Shown here: piece after piece, positions 7,518 to 15,326 of the stretch
Position numbering within the stretch: the first letter of the stretch is position 1
Layout of the letters: each line of letters begins with the position of its first letter
From: Clostridiales bacterium
GTDB taxonomy: Bacteria > Bacillota > Clostridia > Oscillospirales > Oscillospiraceae
Length of the DNA stretch: 39,928 nucleotides
NCBI GenBank assembly: GCA_004557075.1
Contig: SFEX01000015.1
Location: 1-39,928, forward strand
Direction of reading: 5' to 3'
Program-made: the position numbers and the translations under genes
The notes under the pieces: model-generated
What the model was told of the DNA's origin: nothing
Seen by the model: only the letters and a program-made list of their open reading frames with translations
The model's database searches: none

Positions 7518-8396
7518 CTATACACCTTCAACAAATAATTCCTCGATTTTTCTAACATACTCGCCAAGCGCTCCCTCGAAGTCAAGCCCGTAATGGCGCG
7601 GTGTGCCGTGCAGCGCTGTTCGCTCGATTGCCGCCGTGACGAAATCCTCGGCATATCTCAGCGCATCGTCGAGGCTTGCGCCTCTTGTCAGCAGTGCGGC
7701 AAAGGCCGAGGCGAAGACATCGCCGGAGCCGTGGAATGTCCCGTCAAGGGCTTTGTTCATAACGGCGCTGAGCTTGCCGCTTCTGTTATCGCGCGCCACT
7801 ATGCCGACTCTCCCCTGCTCAAGGCTCACTCCCGTGACGGCAACGAACTTCGGCCCTAACTCCGAGAGCTTGTCAATAAGCTCTGTTATAAACTCCATGC
7901 TGTGGGACCCCGGTCTATACTCGCTGCCCGTCAGGAAGCAGGCTTCCGTCACATTGGGGGTTATTATGTCCGACTTCTTTATGAGCTTGCGGAAGCAGGC
8001 CGCCATGCCGTCCCCGAGGTTGGCATAATACTTTCCGTTATCGGCCATAGCGGGGTCGACTATGACAAGAGTATTGTCCCCGCGCAAAAGGTCTATAGCA
8101 CGCGTCAGAAGCTCTCCCTGCGCCTCGGACGCAAGATAGCCTGAGTAAATGGCGTCAAAGCCGACGCCGAGCTCATGCCAATGCTCGGCAATGGGGACTA
8201 TATCGCCGCTCAAATCAGTGAATGTCCAGCCCGTGAAGCCGCCAGTATGCGTGGACAGCAGAGCCGTCGGAATGCAGCAGCATTCAACGCCTGTTGCCGA
8301 TACTATCGGCAGCGCAACGGTCAGGGAGCATTTACCAAGTCCGGATAAATCATGTATTGCTGCCATTCTCGGCAGCTTGGGTAGTTTTTCTTTCAT
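7518..8396 (-). CDS. Pyridoxamine/pyridoxal kinase-like protein (292 aa)
   Basis: PfkB/ribokinase-fold kinase of the pyridoxamine kinase group. The start MAAIHDLSGLGKCSLTVALP (residues 11-30), the STHTGGFTGWTFTDL segment and IVDPAMADNGKYY are typical of Firmicutes pyridoxamine kinases. The catalytic DGTFHGSGDVFASA near residue 220 contains the GxGD anion-hole motif with its catalytic aspartate. Predicted role: phosphorylation of the 4'-deoxy vitamin B6 alcohol or amine in cofactor salvage. It is a single gene with its own upstream region; no other B6 gene is nearby. Confidence 0.88.
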   Translation of the reverse strand: MKEKLPKLPRMAAIHDLSGLGKCSLTVALPIVSATGVECCCIPTALLSTHTGGFTGWTFTDLSGDIVPIAEHWHELGVGFDAIYSGYLASEAQGELLTRAIDLLRGDNTLVIVDPAMADNGKYYANLGDGMAACFRKLIKKSDIITPNVTEACFLTGSEYRPGSHSMEFITELIDKLSELGPKFVAVTGVSLEQGRVGIVARDNRSGKLSAVMNKALDGTFHGSGDVFASAFAALLTRGASLDDALRYAEDFVTAAIERTALHGTPRHYGLDFEGALGEYVRKIEELFVEGV

Positions 8397-8460
8397 TATA
8401 TATCTGGTCCTTACAAAAAATCTTTTTAAATTTTAGCACATAGCAATACTCATCGCAAGT

Positions 8461-8482
8461 GCACATTATAATGAAAATGTGC
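8461..8482. repeat. Short inverted repeat upstream of the coat-like genes
   Basis: GCACATT (8461-8467) and AATGTGC (8476-8482) form a 7-bp dyad in the intergenic region between the kinase gene and the coat-like pair. Confidence 0.4.
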
Positions 8483-8485
8483 TTA

Positions 8486-8515
8486 TGAATAAGAACGGCG
8501 CATCTGCAGATAATA
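8486..8515 (+). promoter_or_regulatory. Possible sigma-G-like sporulation promoter for the coat-like gene pair
   Basis: TGAATA (8486-8491), a 17-nt spacer and GATAATA (8509-8515) resemble the forespore sigma-G pattern TGAATA/CATACTA, matching all of the -35 and five of seven -10 bases. The genes downstream look spore-related, which makes it plausible, but the match may be chance. Confidence 0.3.
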
Positions 8516-8555
8516 GTATTGAGCTTTAAGCTTAATATTATCGGAGGGAAAAAAC

Positions 8556-8729
8556 ATGACGCCAAAAGAACTGCTCTATATCGAAGACGCACTCGGTCAC
8601 ACTCAATTTCTGATGACCCAGTGCAATCAGGCTATCAACCAGCTTACAGACCCCACTCTCAAGCAGCAGGTACAGCAGCTTGTAAACAGCAATCAGAAGC
8701 TGTTTACTCAGTTTTACGGTCTTGTTTAA
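8556..8729 (+). CDS. Small spore-coat-like protein (57 aa)
   Basis: The ORF begins MTPKELLYIEDALGHTQFLM and ends QKLFTQFYGLV, with ribosome site GGAGGG upstream. The helical, glutamine/asparagine-rich composition and the position 12 nt before a CotF-like gene suggest a small coat-associated protein of the type that pairs with CotF-family proteins in Clostridia. It has no signal peptide or membrane segment. The function is inferred from the neighbour and general resemblance only. Confidence 0.75.
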   Translation: MTPKELLYIEDALGHTQFLMTQCNQAINQLTDPTLKQQVQQLVNSNQKLFTQFYGLV

Positions 8730-8741
8730 GGAGGACGCACT

Positions 8742-8993
8742 ATGAACGACAGAGATATTATGGAAAATCTGCTTCTCACCACTAAGGGCGTGTGCGATCT
8801 CTTCATGCACGGCACGATAGAGTCGAGCACCGCAAATGTGCATCAGGCATTCAGCACCGCGCTCAACGACAGTCTGTGCAATCAGGACAAGATCTACAAG
8901 GAGATGTCCGGCCACGGCTGGTACACCAGCCAGGAGGCTCAGCAGCAGCAGATCCAGCAGGTCAAGCAGAAATACGCAGCCGCTCAGGGATAA
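8742..8993 (+). CDS. CotF-like spore coat protein (83 aa)
   Basis: The sequence MNDRDIMENLLLTTKGVCDL followed by HGTIESSTANVHQAFSTALN and MSGHGWYTSQEAQQQQIQQV matches the pattern of the CotF family, in which an all-helical ferritin-like hairpin ends in a GWY segment. Members are deposited on the spore coat or expressed late in sporulation. GGAGG stands before the ATG. It is co-transcribed with the 57-aa gene and followed by a terminator. Confidence 0.8.
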   Translation: MNDRDIMENLLLTTKGVCDLFMHGTIESSTANVHQAFSTALNDSLCNQDKIYKEMSGHGWYTSQEAQQQQIQQVKQKYAAAQG

Positions 8994-9001
8994 AGCGTGT
9001 T

Positions 9002-9030
9002 AAGCCGCGAAGCATTGCTTCGCGGTTTAC
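9002..9030 (+). terminator. Terminator after the coat-like genes
   Basis: CCGCGAAGC and GCTTCGCGG form a 9-bp stem with a 3-nt loop, followed by TTTACAT. It may also serve the convergent AraC-type gene. Confidence 0.6.
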
Positions 9031-9036
9031 ATAATA

Positions 9037-9885
9037 TTATTGATGCTTTTTCAGCTTGCCCGGGCTTACACCGAAGGTATCGGAAAAGGCTCTGTGGAAA
9101 GCCGAGTAATCGGAAAAGCCGCACTCGGCCGCCGCGCTTGCAGCGCCCATCCCCTCCCGTATCAGCCGCGCCGCAAGCACGAGCCGCTTCTGGCGGATGT
9201 AGTTATGCACGGTGCAGCCGGTCTGCGATTTGAAAAGGCGCATGAAATGATACCGGCTCATATAGCTCATTGCGGCAAGCTCGTCTATATTAAGCTCCTT
9301 TGTCAGGTTCTCATTTATATACGACAGCGCACCGGCTATCTTTTCGTTATACTCCACGGCCGTATTATCGCGGCTGTCGTCCTTGAGCATTATGCGGTTT
9401 AAAAGCACCATTAATTGCACAAGCTGAGTTCCACGCATAAGCTCCGCGCCGAAGGCGGTATCGTTCATCACAGTCTCAAGGCGCTTTAGCGTATCGTCCA
9501 GCGCGGCTCTCTCGCTCTCCTCCGGACGCATCAGGCAGAACCTTCGCCTCTCGGCCTCGGAAAAGCATTCCATCAGCCCGCCCTCGGGCGCAAAGCGCTC
9601 AACATATGCCGTATCAATATATATAATGATACGCTCATACGGTACGCTTCTGTCGATGAGTGCTCTGTGTATCATATGATGGCGCACAAGAAGTATGTCC
9701 CAGGGCTCAAGCTTATATGTGGCGCCCTCAACGGTATAGTCTACCTTGCCCGACAGCAGAATGACTATCTTGTCAAATTCGTGGAAATGAAAGTCCAGCT
9801 CCTGCCCTGCCGTGTCCCTAAGATGAAACATCCGGAAGTTTTCGTTCAGGTAGCCCTCCCGACTGTATTTGTACCGTTCCGTCAT
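9037..9885 (-). CDS. AraC-family transcriptional regulator (282 aa)
   Basis: The N-terminal half has a cupin-like sensor domain (HFHEFDKIVILLSGKVDY, then WDILLVRHHMIHRALI). The C-terminal third holds two helix-turn-helix units (LNIDELAAMSYMSRYHFMRL and ASAAAECGFSDYSAFHRAF), which is the AraC/XylS DNA-binding domain, ending FGVSPGKLKKHQ. I chose the ATG at 9883-9885 (MTERYKYS) because GGAGA precedes it and the predicted promoter lies just upstream; an in-frame ATG at 9969 would place the start upstream of that promoter. It is divergent from the SDF symporter gene and probably controls it. The inducer is unknown. Confidence 0.88.
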   Translation of the reverse strand: MTERYKYSREGYLNENFRMFHLRDTAGQELDFHFHEFDKIVILLSGKVDYTVEGATYKLEPWDILLVRHHMIHRALIDRSVPYERIIIYIDTAYVERFAPEGGLMECFSEAERRRFCLMRPEESERAALDDTLKRLETVMNDTAFGAELMRGTQLVQLMVLLNRIMLKDDSRDNTAVEYNEKIAGALSYINENLTKELNIDELAAMSYMSRYHFMRLFKSQTGCTVHNYIRQKRLVLAARLIREGMGAASAAAECGFSDYSAFHRAFSDTFGVSPGKLKKHQ

Positions 9886-9915
9886 TTTTCTGTCTCCATT
9901 CTGTTTTATGCTCAA

Positions 9916-9944
9916 AGTATACAGCACTTTTTGCAATGTTTCAA
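9916..9944 (-). promoter_or_regulatory. Promoter of the AraC-type regulator
   Basis: TTGAAA (9939-9944), a 17-nt spacer and TATACT (9916-9921) on the minus strand. Confidence 0.6.
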
Positions 9945-9957
9945 GCACTATACCCAA

Positions 9958-9986
9958 TTTACATGGCAATTATTTCAGAATATAAT
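9958..9986 (+). promoter_or_regulatory. Promoter of the SDF symporter
   Basis: TTTACA (9958-9963), a 17-nt spacer and TATAAT (9981-9986), about 44 nt before the ATG. It lies back to back with the regulator promoter. Confidence 0.65.
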
Positions 9987-10029
9987 ACTAACACAATCTT
10001 ATATAAAATCATGTATAAGGAGTTTGAAT

Positions 10030-11325
10030 ATGGCAAAAAAATCTTTCTTCAAGACCTACGGATTTATAATCTTCATGCTGCTGGGTATTATAGGCGGCTG
10101 TATCGTAGGCGCTGTCAGCCCCGTTGTTAAGGACGCCTCGGGCGAAGTTATCTCCAAGGGCGCTACCGTCCTTGAGCCGCTCGGAACGGTGTTTATAAAC
10201 CTCATGTTCTGCGTTGTCGTACCCATGGTATTCTGCTCCATTGCTTCGGCTATTGCGAATATGTCAAGCGCTAAAAGAGCCGGCAAGGTCATGGGCGTTA
10301 CCGTTGCCACCTTCCTCGTGACTGCCGCGATCGCCGCTGTTATCATGTACATAATAGTGCGCATCATCCCCATCACCTCCGGCACCTACGAAGTGACCGA
10401 GGGCGAGGTCAGCGCGACGCTCGGCGTGGCGGATATGATAATAAACTTCTTCACCAAGCCCGACTTTATTGAGCTTTGGAGCCGCAGAGCCATACTTCCC
10501 CTGATCGTGGCGGCAGTTTTATTCGGCTTCGGCATCCAGATGGCAGGCGGCAAGGAGACCCTCACCGCAAAGATCCTTGACGACCTCACCAACTGCATCA
10601 TGAAGGTCATCAAGCTCATCACCTACTATGCGCCTATCGGTTTCTTCGGCTTCTTCGCCTACCTCGTCGCGACCTACGGCCCCGACCTTATCGGCGACTA
10701 CAGCCGCACTCTTATCATCTACTATGTACTGTGCTTTGCCTATATGTTCATCTTCTTCCCCATCTACGCCCGCTTCGGCGGCGGCAAGGGCGGCGCGAAG
10801 GTCATGTGGAAGCACCTGTTTAAGCCCGCCGCAGTATCCTTCGGCACCTGCTCCTCCGTTGCGACCATCCCCACCAACATGGAAGTTGCTGAGGAGACCG
10901 GAATTTCAAAGGAAGTTACAAACATCGTTCTCCCCATGGGCGCGACCATGCACATGGACGGCTCGGCAATGAGCGCCATCATCAAGGTCGCATTCCTGTT
11001 CGGCATATTCGGTCAGGACTTCGGCACAAGTCAGGCGATACTCGCGATCATCGTCGCGGTGTTCTCCTCCGTCGCAATGAGCGGTATTCCCGGCGGCGGC
11101 GGTACGGGTGAGCTCGTGCTCTGCACCATCTTCTTCCCCGACCAGCTTGCGATAGCCTTCCCGATCGCTCTTGCGCTGGGTAATCTGGTCGATCCTCCCG
11201 CGACCATGGTCAACGCCGCAGGCGACTACGTCGCCTCCTTCATAGTCGAGCGCTATGTAAACGGCAAGGATTGGCTCCAGAAAAAGCTTGCGAAGAAATC
11301 CGAAACCGACGTCGCAGAGGCATAA
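10030..11325 (+). CDS. SDF-family (dicarboxylate/amino acid:cation) symporter (431 aa)
   Basis: A polytopic membrane protein with many hydrophobic segments and the family motifs SFGTCSSVATIPTN (hairpin 1, residues 270-283), MHMDGSAMS (308-315) and MSGIPGGGGTG (hairpin 2, 350-360). The last core helix reads DPPATMVNAAGD (388-399). Compared with GltPh it keeps the amine-binding aspartate (D388), the Thr, the Asn and the sodium-site Asp, but has alanine where the side-chain-carboxylate-binding arginine (GltPh R397) would be. It may therefore carry a neutral substrate rather than a dicarboxylate. I used the ATG at 10030, preceded by AAGGAG. Likely regulator: the divergent AraC-type gene. Confidence 0.87.
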   Translation: MAKKSFFKTYGFIIFMLLGIIGGCIVGAVSPVVKDASGEVISKGATVLEPLGTVFINLMFCVVVPMVFCSIASAIANMSSAKRAGKVMGVTVATFLVTAAIAAVIMYIIVRIIPITSGTYEVTEGEVSATLGVADMIINFFTKPDFIELWSRRAILPLIVAAVLFGFGIQMAGGKETLTAKILDDLTNCIMKVIKLITYYAPIGFFGFFAYLVATYGPDLIGDYSRTLIIYYVLCFAYMFIFFPIYARFGGGKGGAKVMWKHLFKPAAVSFGTCSSVATIPTNMEVAEETGISKEVTNIVLPMGATMHMDGSAMSAIIKVAFLFGIFGQDFGTSQAILAIIVAVFSSVAMSGIPGGGGTGELVLCTIFFPDQLAIAFPIALALGNLVDPPATMVNAAGDYVASFIVERYVNGKDWLQKKLAKKSETDVAEA

Positions 11326-11340
11326 TGTATAATTAATGTA

Positions 11341-11371
11341 AAAACAGCCGTTTCATAAGAACGGCTGTTTT
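11341..11371. terminator. Bidirectional terminator between the symporter and the 251-aa protein gene
   Basis: AAAACAGCCGTT and AACGGCTGTTTT form a 12-bp stem with a 7-nt loop, with A-runs and T-runs on both sides. It serves two convergent genes. Confidence 0.8.
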
Positions 11372-11378
11372 TATTTGT

Positions 11379-12134
11379 TTAGCTTACCATTCCATCGATC
11401 GAATCGAAATTAAATGAGTAATACGCTCCGGGGTAAAAATGCACCGGCAATCTTGTGTAATCATACTCGCTGCCGAAGGTCAGCGTCACATACCAGCTCA
11501 CTTCGGTGTCGTACGGATTTTCCGTTGCTTCGACCAGGGTCGCGCCAAAGCGTTCGCAGAAAAAGTTCAGGATTTGATGAATATTGATCTCCGTATCTCC
11601 GGCTGTGCTTTCTGAAATATTCTGATCTGCTATTTCGGAATAGTTAAGAGCCAAAATCACTTCGGTTTCATCGTCGATCCACATCACAAGATCCCCATAC
11701 TCATCGCTCGCAACTACCTGCCACGCGTAAAAGCTCTCTTTGCTGTCATAGATGCTTGTAACAAGCACGGGAGTAATGTCACTGTACTTATCAATGACAT
11801 CGTCACCGGATCTCGGCGCCTGCATACCAAGCTTGTAGAAATCGTCAAGATAATCAAGACTCAGCTTCTGGATTCTATCTTCGGACACGCCCTCGCTCTC
11901 TGCTCTTGAAAAATAAGCCGAGCCCGCTGCTATCATGGAATACTTTCGTACAAGGGACACGCTTTCAAGCTCGCGCGGTGTCTCGAGGCTTATGCCGAGA
12001 CTGTCCAGCGTTTCGCCGGAATTATCAAGCGTTTTATCCTTATAGCCGGACACCGCCGCGGGCAGCCCTATTCCGATACCCACTACCGCAAGCGTGAGCA
12101 GCAGCGTTATAAGCAGCTTTTTATATTTCTTCAT
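11379..12134 (-). CDS. Exported or membrane-anchored protein of unknown function (251 aa)
   Basis: The N terminus MKKYKKLLITLLLTLAVVGI is a signal or anchor segment with no lipobox cysteine; the rest is acidic and hydrophilic. I do not recognise the family. The start overlaps the 3' end of the histidine kinase gene by 14 bp, so it is probably the third gene of the two-component operon and may be a sensor accessory or a target. The C terminus is rich in aromatic residues (YPGAYYSFNFDSIDGMVS). Confidence 0.75.
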   Translation of the reverse strand: MKKYKKLLITLLLTLAVVGIGIGLPAAVSGYKDKTLDNSGETLDSLGISLETPRELESVSLVRKYSMIAAGSAYFSRAESEGVSEDRIQKLSLDYLDDFYKLGMQAPRSGDDVIDKYSDITPVLVTSIYDSKESFYAWQVVASDEYGDLVMWIDDETEVILALNYSEIADQNISESTAGDTEINIHQILNFFCERFGATLVEATENPYDTEVSWYVTLTFGSEYDYTRLPVHFYPGAYYSFNFDSIDGMVS

Positions 12135-13518
12135 ATCTGCCTCCGTGCAGCTCCACCGTCACCTGCGTTCCGTTTCCGACACGGCTTTGGAACTGCAGAC
12201 AGCCGCCGTGGAGCTTTGCTATATCGTTACACAGCGAAAGGCCGAGCCCGACGCCGCCCTGCGCACGCGAGCGGGATTTATCCACCCGGTAGAACGCCTC
12301 CGTCAGATGCGTCAGCGCCTCCGGCGGTATGCCCGGGCCATTGTCGAGGATGCGCATCTCGCAGCCATCGTCAAGCATTCTTGACATGATATATATATTT
12401 CCGCCGCCGTCGAGCGCTTTTCTCGCATTGTCCAAAAGATTCACAAGCAGGGATTTTATGAGGTCTGCGTCCATAAGGCACTCCCCCGCCTGACATTTAT
12501 ATTGGAGCGTTATACCCGCCGCGTCATATATGGGCTTTAAGTATTCCGCCGTTGAGGAAATGATCCTCGCCGGAGACACGGGCTTCATTTCAAGCTTGCT
12601 TTTGCGCAGGACGATTATATCCAGCAGCTTGAATGAAAGGCTCTCCAAACGCTTACCCTCCGAGAAAATGTAGTTTGCGGCATTTATCTGCTCGGTCGGG
12701 CTGAGAGTCTGGCTGCGCAGCAGGTCGGCGTATCCGATTATGGAGGTCATGGGGGTTTTCATCTCGTGGGCGAAGCTGCCCATGAACTCCTCCTGCCGGC
12801 GCATTGAGTCTCTCAGCTCCGTGATGTTCTCCTCAAGCTTCTGCGCCATCGCGTCAAAGTTTTCCGACAGCGCGCCGAACTCATCGTTTGTGCGCACACG
12901 GCTTCTGTACGTCAGGTCGCCGTCGGCGATTTTCTTTGTGGCTGCGGAAAGCCTGCCGAGCGGCCTTGTCAGCAGATATGACAGCAGGTACGACAATGCT
13001 GCGCCAATAGCGACGGTCATTAAAAACACCTTTACATAAACGGAATACTGCTCATCGCGGGAGGTGTAAATATCCTGAATACTGTAGCTTATAACGAGGC
13101 GAAGGTTCGGTTCTCCCTCTATAGTTCCGGCAACCTTAAAATGCCTGTTGCCGGAGGAATCAGTCACGAGCGTAAGGCTGTTGTCCTTGGCGTCGCCGAG
13201 CTGAGCGATCTCCTCATTGCCTTTTGAATACAGTGTCCCGCCATCGTATTCGGAAAGGCTTATCGCAGAATAGTCATTCATCCCTTTGGCTTCCATCTGC
13301 TCTATCACGTTCAGAATGTCGGAGTTATCCGGCAGGCTGCTAAAGTCGTTTACAAGCTGCAATGTGCCGATAACATGCTGAAACGAGCTGAGCGCCGACT
13401 CCTTCTCCCTGGCGATGGAATTATTAAAGGATGTGGATATGAGCAGGCTGCCGCCGATGCCAAATGCCAGCGACAACAGCCATATCATGCATATTGTGAT
13501 TTTTACGCGAAACCGCAT
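12121..13518 (-). CDS. Sensor histidine kinase (about 465 aa)
   Basis: Membrane kinase with an N-terminal transmembrane segment, an extracytoplasmic sensor of about 130 residues, a second membrane segment (VFLMTVAIGAALSYLLSYLL), a HAMP linker, and a HisKA domain with the phosphoacceptor in FAHEMKTPMTSIIGY. The ATPase domain shows the N box (LLVNLLDNARKAL), ILDNGPGIP and GGVGLGLSL. I prefer the start at 13516-13518 (MRFRVKIT) because GGAG lies 7 nt upstream; an ATG at 13530 is in frame. Its partner is the OmpR-type regulator just upstream, although a repeat-filled spacer of about 200 bp separates them. Confidence 0.9.
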   Translation of the reverse strand: MRFRVKITICMIWLLSLAFGIGGSLLISTSFNNSIAREKESALSSFQHVIGTLQLVNDFSSLPDNSDILNVIEQMEAKGMNDYSAISLSEYDGGTLYSKGNEEIAQLGDAKDNSLTLVTDSSGNRHFKVAGTIEGEPNLRLVISYSIQDIYTSRDEQYSVYVKVFLMTVAIGAALSYLLSYLLTRPLGRLSAATKKIADGDLTYRSRVRTNDEFGALSENFDAMAQKLEENITELRDSMRRQEEFMGSFAHEMKTPMTSIIGYADLLRSQTLSPTEQINAANYIFSEGKRLESLSFKLLDIIVLRKSKLEMKPVSPARIISSTAEYLKPIYDAAGITLQYKCQAGECLMDADLIKSLLVNLLDNARKALDGGGNIYIMSRMLDDGCEMRILDNGPGIPPEALTHLTEAFYRVDKSRSRAQGGVGLGLSLCNDIAKLHGGCLQFQSRVGNGTQVTVELHGGRYEEI

Positions 13519-13550
13519 ATCAATCTCCATTCTGCTTTTAATTATGGATC

Positions 13551-13582
13551 AGTGTGAATTTTCACACTAAATCTCCAGTCTG
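13551..13582. repeat. 32-bp direct repeat, copy 1 (upstream of the kinase gene)
   Basis: It contains the near-palindrome AGTGTGAATTTTCACACT followed by AAATCTCCAGTCTG. The copy at 13703-13734 matches it at 31 of 32 positions. Confidence 0.8.
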
Positions 13583-13639
13583 CCGCAAAGCCAACAACAT
13601 AGTCAAAAATTGAAATCTCCGCTGCGGCAGAATGGAGAT
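13571..13639. repeat. Imperfect inverted repeat (17-bp arms) in the regulator-kinase spacer
   Basis: ATCTCCAGTCTGCCGCA (13571-13587) is nearly complementary to TGCGGCAGAATGGAGAT (13623-13639), with one mismatch. The RNA could form a large hairpin between the response regulator and kinase coding regions. A small GCCGC-TTTT-GCGGC hairpin follows at 13660-13673. Confidence 0.7.
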
Positions 13640-13702
13640 TGTTAGCATGTGCTGTGGTTGCCGCTTTTGCGGCGAACGGCACGCTTTTTCAAATCATGAT
13701 AT

Positions 13703-13734
13703 AGTGTGAATTTTCACACTATATCTCCAGTCTG
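13703..13734. repeat. 32-bp direct repeat, copy 2 (overlaps the end of the response regulator gene)
   Basis: Second copy of the AGTGTGAATTTTCACACT-containing repeat. It includes the last codons of the response regulator (RLEI) and its stop. Confidence 0.8.
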
Positions 13735-14372
13735 TAGCCTACCTTGCTGACCGCCTGCAGCCTGTCGTTCCAGCCGACCTTCTTGCGCAGGCGCTGGACA
13801 TGAAGGTCTACGGTCTTTGTGCCGTAGTTATAGTCCCCGGCCCATACGCGCTCGTATATCGTTTCCCTGTAAAGCGCTGTATTGGGATTGCGCGCAAACA
13901 GGAGCAGCAGCTCATATTCCTTGCGCGTGAGAGCTATCTCCTCCCCGTCGCGGCGCACTATCATCGACTGCGTGTCTATGACAAGCCCGCCTATCTCGAT
14001 AACGGTCGCTGTTTTATTATACCGGCGCAGCACAACATCGACCCTTGCGAGCAGCTCGAGTATCTCAAAGGGCTTTACTATATAGTCCTCGGCGCCCATG
14101 CGCAGTCCCTTTACCCTGTCGGCGACCGCGTTTTTCGCCGTAAGGAATATCACCGGGATGCCAAGCGGGCGTATGTACTCCATAAGCTCAAAGCCGTCCA
14201 CATTCGGGAGCATTATATCAAGCAGTATCAGGTCGTATGTGTCCGCGTCGATCATATCCGCCGCCTCCATGCCGTCGTATGCGCAGCGGCAGCTATACCC
14301 CGCTTTGCCGAGGCTGAGCTTTATAAGGTCGGATATGGGCTTTTCGTCCTCAACGACAAGTATTTTTATCAC
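13719..14372 (-). CDS. OmpR/PhoB-family response regulator (217 aa)
   Basis: The receiver domain shows the acidic pair in VVEDEKPIS, the phosphoacceptor aspartate in LILLDIMLPNVDGFE, and the conserved lysine in FLTAKNA. The C-terminal winged helix ends with LRKKVGWNDRLQAVSKVGYR. Translation starts at a GTG (14370-14372) preceded by TGAGGTGA. It forms a two-component system with the kinase encoded downstream. The stop codon and last codons lie within a 32-bp repeat that is found again near the kinase start. Confidence 0.92.
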   Translation of the reverse strand: MIKILVVEDEKPISDLIKLSLGKAGYSCRCAYDGMEAADMIDADTYDLILLDIMLPNVDGFELMEYIRPLGIPVIFLTAKNAVADRVKGLRMGAEDYIVKPFEILELLARVDVVLRRYNKTATVIEIGGLVIDTQSMIVRRDGEEIALTRKEYELLLLFARNPNTALYRETIYERVWAGDYNYGTKTVDLHVQRLRKKVGWNDRLQAVSKVGYRLEI

Positions 14373-14424
14373 GTCTCTTCACCTCATGTTTTAGCATACA
14401 TCGTTTTGGCATCAAAACGGCTAA

Positions 14425-14460
14425 GGCGAAGCCGAAGCTTCGCCAAAATCCTATTTTTTT
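14425..14460. terminator. Terminator hairpin between the regulator and EamA transporter genes
   Basis: GGCGAAGC and GCTTCGCC form an 8-bp stem with a 4-nt loop. A T-run follows on the plus strand; on the minus strand, the direction of the EamA gene, the U-tract is poor. Confidence 0.45.
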
Positions 14461-15323
14461 CTCAAAAATTCAAGCTTTGTCTCGGATATGAAGATCGCAA
14501 CGAATATGAGGCAGAATCCGAATGCTATCTTCACAGTGATATTCTCCTGACCCATGATTATCGAAAGCGCGGTTCCGAAAACCGATTCGAGCGTCATTAT
14601 TACCGCCACCGCTGAGGGCGGAGTATACTTCTGCCCGACGGTTTGCAGGAAAAAACATACCCCGGTGCATACGACCGTGAGATAAGCTATGCTAACCCAT
14701 GAGCTTCCCGGAATATTCGCCGGTCGCGGCTCAAACAGCATTGCAAACACAAGGCACAGCGCCCCCGCGACAGCAAATTGCAGCATCGTTAGCAGCAGTA
14801 CGTTCCTGCACTCAACATAATGCGACGTGGCTATAATATGCAGGCCGAAGAACAGGCCGCAGCTTACCGTCAGCATATCGCCGAGGTTTACGCTCAGGTC
14901 ATCGTTTAAGCACACAAAGCCCATGCCCACAAGGCATATAACCGCCGCGCTGACATTATACCTATCCGGCTTTTTCTTGAACAGCAGCCAGCACAGAAAC
15001 GGCACAAGTATACAATAAGTTGCGGTCAAAAAGGCGTTTTTGCCCGGCGTTGTGTAGACAAGGCCGTAGGTTTGCAGGGTATATGCAGCAGCAAGGCACA
15101 GCCCCATAATTGCGCCGCCTTTTATATAATTTTTGTCAAGCTCCTTGAGCTTGGGAATAGCCGCCAAGAGCATTATCAGCGCTGCGCCGCCGAAGCGAAT
15201 TGCCAGAACCCACAGAGGCGTTATATCCTCCAGCGCGGATTTGAAAACGACAAATGACGTGCCCCAGATAAGCGTTGTCGCTATAAGGGCAGACCTTCCG
15301 ATCAATGCTTTATTATCTTTCAT
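14451..15323 (-). CDS. EamA/DMT-family transporter (290 aa)
   Basis: Inner-membrane protein of the drug/metabolite transporter superfamily: ten hydrophobic segments in two EamA repeats. The first opens LIATTLIWGTSFVVFKSAL; the second spans about residues 150-285 and includes ALSIIMGQENITVKIAFGF. The substrate cannot be predicted. The ATG lies 4 nt from the end of the upstream helicase gene, suggesting co-transcription; GGTGAAG precedes it. Confidence 0.87.
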   Translation of the reverse strand: MKDNKALIGRSALIATTLIWGTSFVVFKSALEDITPLWVLAIRFGGAALIMLLAAIPKLKELDKNYIKGGAIMGLCLAAAYTLQTYGLVYTTPGKNAFLTATYCILVPFLCWLLFKKKPDRYNVSAAVICLVGMGFVCLNDDLSVNLGDMLTVSCGLFFGLHIIATSHYVECRNVLLLTMLQFAVAGALCLVFAMLFEPRPANIPGSSWVSIAYLTVVCTGVCFFLQTVGQKYTPPSAVAVIMTLESVFGTALSIIMGQENITVKIAFGFCLIFVAIFISETKLEFLRKK

Positions 15324-15326
15324 AGC

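Noticed and set aside
9886..9969. Longer N terminus of the AraC-type regulator
   Set aside because: The upstream extension spans the predicted promoter and the better ribosome site is at the ATG of 9885.
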